Of a stretch of DNA of 64,000 bases, positions 61,641 to 64,000 are shown in pieces. Source of the stretch: an uncultured Clostridia bacterium (GTDB lineage: Bacteria; Bacillota; Clostridia; Oscillospirales; Ruminococcaceae). Position numbers and translations under genes: made by a program. The notes beneath the pieces are model-generated. The model was given only the letters and a program-made list of their open reading frames with translations. It was not told the DNA's origin and made no database searches. Position 1 is the first letter of the stretch; each line of letters opens with the position of its first letter. The stretch spans positions 1 to 64,000 of the forward strand of contig CANRNT010000004.1 in assembly GCA_947631995.1 (NCBI GenBank). The letters run 5' to 3'.

Positions 61641-62759
61641 TCATTTATAATACATGAACAATCTGCATTTTATCATACCGTTGTACAGATTTCTCTGCTT
61701 GTCGGCTTTCTTTCCGAAAAATTTTTCAAAGTCCTCATGCGGAGATATGATATAGCACGGGTCGTCCTTATCGGGGTGAAGCGTCTGACCCATTTTTTTA
61801 TACAGCTCCTCCGCCTGTCTTATTTCCAGAAGTCTTTCACCATATGGCGGATTACATATGGTAATCGCGCCTTTTTCGGGCTTGAACCTGCTGATGTCAA
61901 CATTCTCTACCCTTATGCGTGACGCCACGCCTGCGCGTTTCGCGTTATCGAGCGACAGGTCGGCGCACACAGGATCTATATCCGCGCCGTGCGCACGGAA
62001 TTTACTGCTCTTATTTATTCCTGCCAGAGCCGCTTCCCTTTCCGCTTTCCAGATGTCCTGCGGAATACTGCCCCACTTTTCGGCGGCAAAGCGGCGTCTT
62101 ATACCCGACGGTATAGATGTTGCCTTATACGCGCTCTCTATGAGGAACGTACCCGAACCGCACATCGGATCGCAAACTATGCTGTCCGCTCTTACTCTTG
62201 CAAGATCGACTATGCCCGCCGCCAGCGTTTCCTTTATAGGCGCTTGGTTCGACCTTCTTCTGTAGCCGCGCTTATGCAGTCCGTCCCCGCTCGTATCCAG
62301 ATAAACGGAAACCACATCTTTAAAGACCGCAAATCTTACGGTATGTACAGCGCCCGTTTCTTCCAGCCAAGAAACGCCGTACTTATCTTTCAGGCGTTCC
62401 GCGATCGCTTTTTTTATTATCGACTGACAGTCAGGTATGCTTGCAAGCTTTGAATTGATAGATGAGCCTGATTTAACGGGGAACGCGTCGCTTTTGCCTA
62501 TAAACTCCTCCCAGCATATGCTTTTCACGCCTTGAAAAAGCTCCTCAAAGCTTTCCGCTCTGAACTGATCCATAACGATCAGCACTCTTTCGGCTGTACG
62601 GAGCCAGAGGTTTGCGCGAACGAGCAAAGACAGGTCGCCGCTGAAGCAGACCTTTCCGTCAGTTGCCGCAATATTTTCGCCGCCTATTTTGCCTATCTCA
62701 AATTTCAACACGCTTTCCAGTCCGAAATGACAGGGGCAGCAAAAGGTAAGCTTGTCCAT
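61641..62759 (-). CDS. THUMP-domain class I RNA methyltransferase (RlmL/YpsC-like)
   Basis: This 372-residue protein has an N-terminal ferredoxin-like/THUMP part (CHFGLESVLKFEIGKIG, TVRFAVFKDVVSVYLDTSG). The methyltransferase domain follows with the SAM motif VCDPMCGSGTFLIE and the catalytic motif ITICNPPYGERL, typical of N2-guanine methyltransferases acting on 23S rRNA. Its stop lies next to the glnN promoter. The start at 62759 has a weak GGTGATAAC upstream. Confidence 0.93.
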   Translation of the reverse strand: MDKLTFCCPCHFGLESVLKFEIGKIGGENIAATDGKVCFSGDLSLLVRANLWLRTAERVLIVMDQFRAESFEELFQGVKSICWEEFIGKSDAFPVKSGSSINSKLASIPDCQSIIKKAIAERLKDKYGVSWLEETGAVHTVRFAVFKDVVSVYLDTSGDGLHKRGYRRRSNQAPIKETLAAGIVDLARVRADSIVCDPMCGSGTFLIESAYKATSIPSGIRRRFAAEKWGSIPQDIWKAEREAALAGINKSSKFRAHGADIDPVCADLSLDNAKRAGVASRIRVENVDISRFKPEKGAITICNPPYGERLLEIRQAEELYKKMGQTLHPDKDDPCYIISPHEDFEKFFGKKADKQRNLYNGMIKCRLFMYYK

Positions 62760-62788
62760 AAAGTTATCACCGTTTTTCTAAACAATGC

Positions 62789-62824
62789 GCGCCCCTGCCG
62801 AAAGCATATGCTCGGCAAAGGCGC
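62789..62824 (-). terminator. Possible terminator after the penicillin-binding protein
   Basis: A stem joins GCGCC and TGCCGA with TCGGCA and GGCGC over a loop. On the minus strand only a weak TTGTTTAGAAAAA follows, so efficiency is uncertain. Confidence 0.5.
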
Positions 62825-62859
62825 TTGAAAATTCACGATAATCGCTGTGCCGTATTAAA

Positions 62860-64000
62860 TTACTCGGCAGGCTTGGGCTGTTCTTCCTTTTTGCAGGAGG
62901 TACATTCTGCCGGTATATTATCGGATTTATAATAACCCGTCGCCTTGCTCTCGCAGTCCTTAGAAGCTATCATACCCGATTTTGTACAATACTCCAACTG
63001 CTGCACGCCGTTATCCTTTTTAAAGGTCTTATTGGGTGCGCTGTCAGCTATCTCGCCGAAGACGTTCTTCCACATCTTAGCTATGCTCTGATACTGCGCT
63101 GTTTCTATTATAGCGGGGTTTTCATAGCCTACCCATATACCGCTGACATAATCGGGCGTACAGGCGACGAACGTAAGGTTCTCCCAGTTTTCCGAAGTAC
63201 CTGTTTTTGCCGCCACTTCCACAGTATCCAGATTTGCCGCCGTACCTGTTCCGTTAGGGCCCTCAACTACCTGCAACATCATTCTGTTCATAACATACGC
63301 CGTATCCGAGCCTATCGCGGGAGTACCGTATTCGCTGCGCTCATATATCGTATTATCCTCTCGGTCGGTTATCCTGCTGACGAACGTATGACCGTAAAAC
63401 TGTCCGCCGTTGCCGAATATCTCGTAAGCCGAAACCAGTTCCGACAGGTACATACCTCTCGTAAGCGCGCCGACTGTCATCGGCGAATACTGCATATCGC
63501 TCCGTCCGCCGTCGTCCATAGAAACGAGGGTCGTTATTCCGAGATCGTTCTTCAGATGATCGAAGCAATACTGCGGCGTAAGAAGTCTTACAAGCTGTGC
63601 CGCTCCGGTATTGGTAGACTCCTCCAGCATTTTGGCGACCGTCATCATCGAGTGCGACCAATGCGGGTCGGTATCGCCGTATTCTGCATAGTTATTCGGG
63701 AAATACAACGGCTCTTCGCTTCCGGGCGCAGACAGATCTATCGGCTCGTCCTTGAGCAGCGTAGACCAAGTGACCAGATCCTGATCTATTGCCGGAGCAT
63801 ACGAAGCTATCGGTTTTATAGTTGATCCCGGCGAACGCGCCGCCATAGTTGCATTGTTCCAGCCGCGCACATTGGTTTTTTCTCCTCTGTTGCCGACTAC
63901 CGCCAACACCTGACCTTTATAGTCCATACATATGAACGCGCTTAGCAGTTCGTCGTTCTCAAAGCTGTATGACTGGAAATTCGTATCGTCCATATACTCC
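62860..64000 (-). CDS. Class A penicillin-binding protein, C-terminal part (cut by window end)
   Basis: The visible 377+ residues cover most of the transpeptidase domain of a PBP1A-like bifunctional cell-wall enzyme. The active-site motif SPGSTIKP (SxxK) is near residue 54 of the visible part, SxN appears as STNTGAAQ and KTG as VAAKTGTSENW. A C-terminal tail with three Cys (DCESKA...AECTSC) and a Lys/Glu/Pro end follows. The glycosyltransferase half must lie beyond base 64,000. An ATG at 63993 follows a GGAG-like sequence, but it lies within continuing coding sequence. Confidence 0.92.
   Translation of the reverse strand, partial: EYMDDTNFQSYSFENDELLSAFICMDYKGQVLAVVGNRGEKTNVRGWNNATMAARSPGSTIKPIASYAPAIDQDLVTWSTLLKDEPIDLSAPGSEEPLYFPNNYAEYGDTDPHWSHSMMTVAKMLEESTNTGAAQLVRLLTPQYCFDHLKNDLGITTLVSMDDGGRSDMQYSPMTVGALTRGMYLSELVSAYEIFGNGGQFYGHTFVSRITDREDNTIYERSEYGTPAIGSDTAYVMNRMMLQVVEGPNGTGTAANLDTVEVAAKTGTSENWENLTFVACTPDYVSGIWVGYENPAIIETAQYQSIAKMWKNVFGEIADSAPNKTFKKDNGVQQLEYCTKSGMIASKDCESKATGYYKSDNIPAECTSCKKEEQPKPAE

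Overview
The window looks like chromosomal DNA of an endospore-forming Clostridia member, most likely a Ruminococcus-like Oscillospiraceae. That assignment is an inference from gene content: spmA/spmB, spoVS with ymdB, an AbrB/SpoVT-type regulator, ferredoxin-dependent 2-oxoacid oxidoreductase, type III glutamine synthetase, and a FeoA-FeoA-FeoB-FeoB-associated protein cluster. Promoters are near-consensus SigA type (many with a 17-bp spacer), and Shine-Dalgarno sequences are mostly strong, with several TTG/GTG starts.

Region 1 (1-14,080): a complete type I-C CRISPR-Cas locus. The array holds 89 repeats and 88 spacers. It is read on the minus strand, with its leader at 6064-6242 beside cas2. 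The operon order is cas3-cas5c-cas8c(cas11c inside)-cas7c-cas4-cas1-cas2, driven by one near-consensus promoter at 14050-14078. The repeats fall into four contiguous sequence blocks. Several spacers are near-duplicates or overlap, and one overlapping pair reveals a 5'-TTC PAM from the window alone.

Region 2 (14,180-22,575): a membrane-protein/parE/parC operon (topoisomerase IV) on the minus strand and a stand-alone carB on the plus strand.

Region 3 (22,651-28,760): an uncharacterised five-gene minus-strand operon. It encodes two lipoproteins, an ABC ATPase and two ABC-2 type permeases. The last permease is fused to an extracellular domain that begins with a lipobox.

Region 4 (28,898-45,100): sporulation and housekeeping genes. 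These are spmAB, abrB, spoVS and ymdB; a ParA-like ATPase with the four-subunit VorDBAC complex; a six-gene operon nadB-membrane protein-nadC-udp-predicted nuclease-dacF; then a small glycine-rich membrane protein, hflX, a C39-like lipoprotein, an AEC transporter and a candidate ~85-nt RNA.

Region 5 (45,101-51,675): pyrE diverges from an iron-uptake operon (feoA-feoA-feoB-FeoB-associated protein). Between them lie a cluster of five triloop hairpins and palindromes resembling DtxR/IdeR iron boxes. pepF and a small hypothetical gene follow.

Region 6 (51,705-56,659): a six-gene minus-strand operon in which five products carry zinc ribbons: an SPFH/YdjI-like protein, three Tim44/NTF2-like paralogues of graded membrane topology and a YdjG-like protein. 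A small membrane protein leads it. It resembles a greatly expanded version of the Bacillus YdjGHI membrane-stress module and is the best candidate here for an undescribed system.

Region 7 (56,786-64,000): thiN, an acyl-ACP thioesterase and an amidohydrolase on the plus strand; then an SCP2-domain protein, glnN, a THUMP RNA methyltransferase and the 3' part of a class A penicillin-binding protein on the minus strand.
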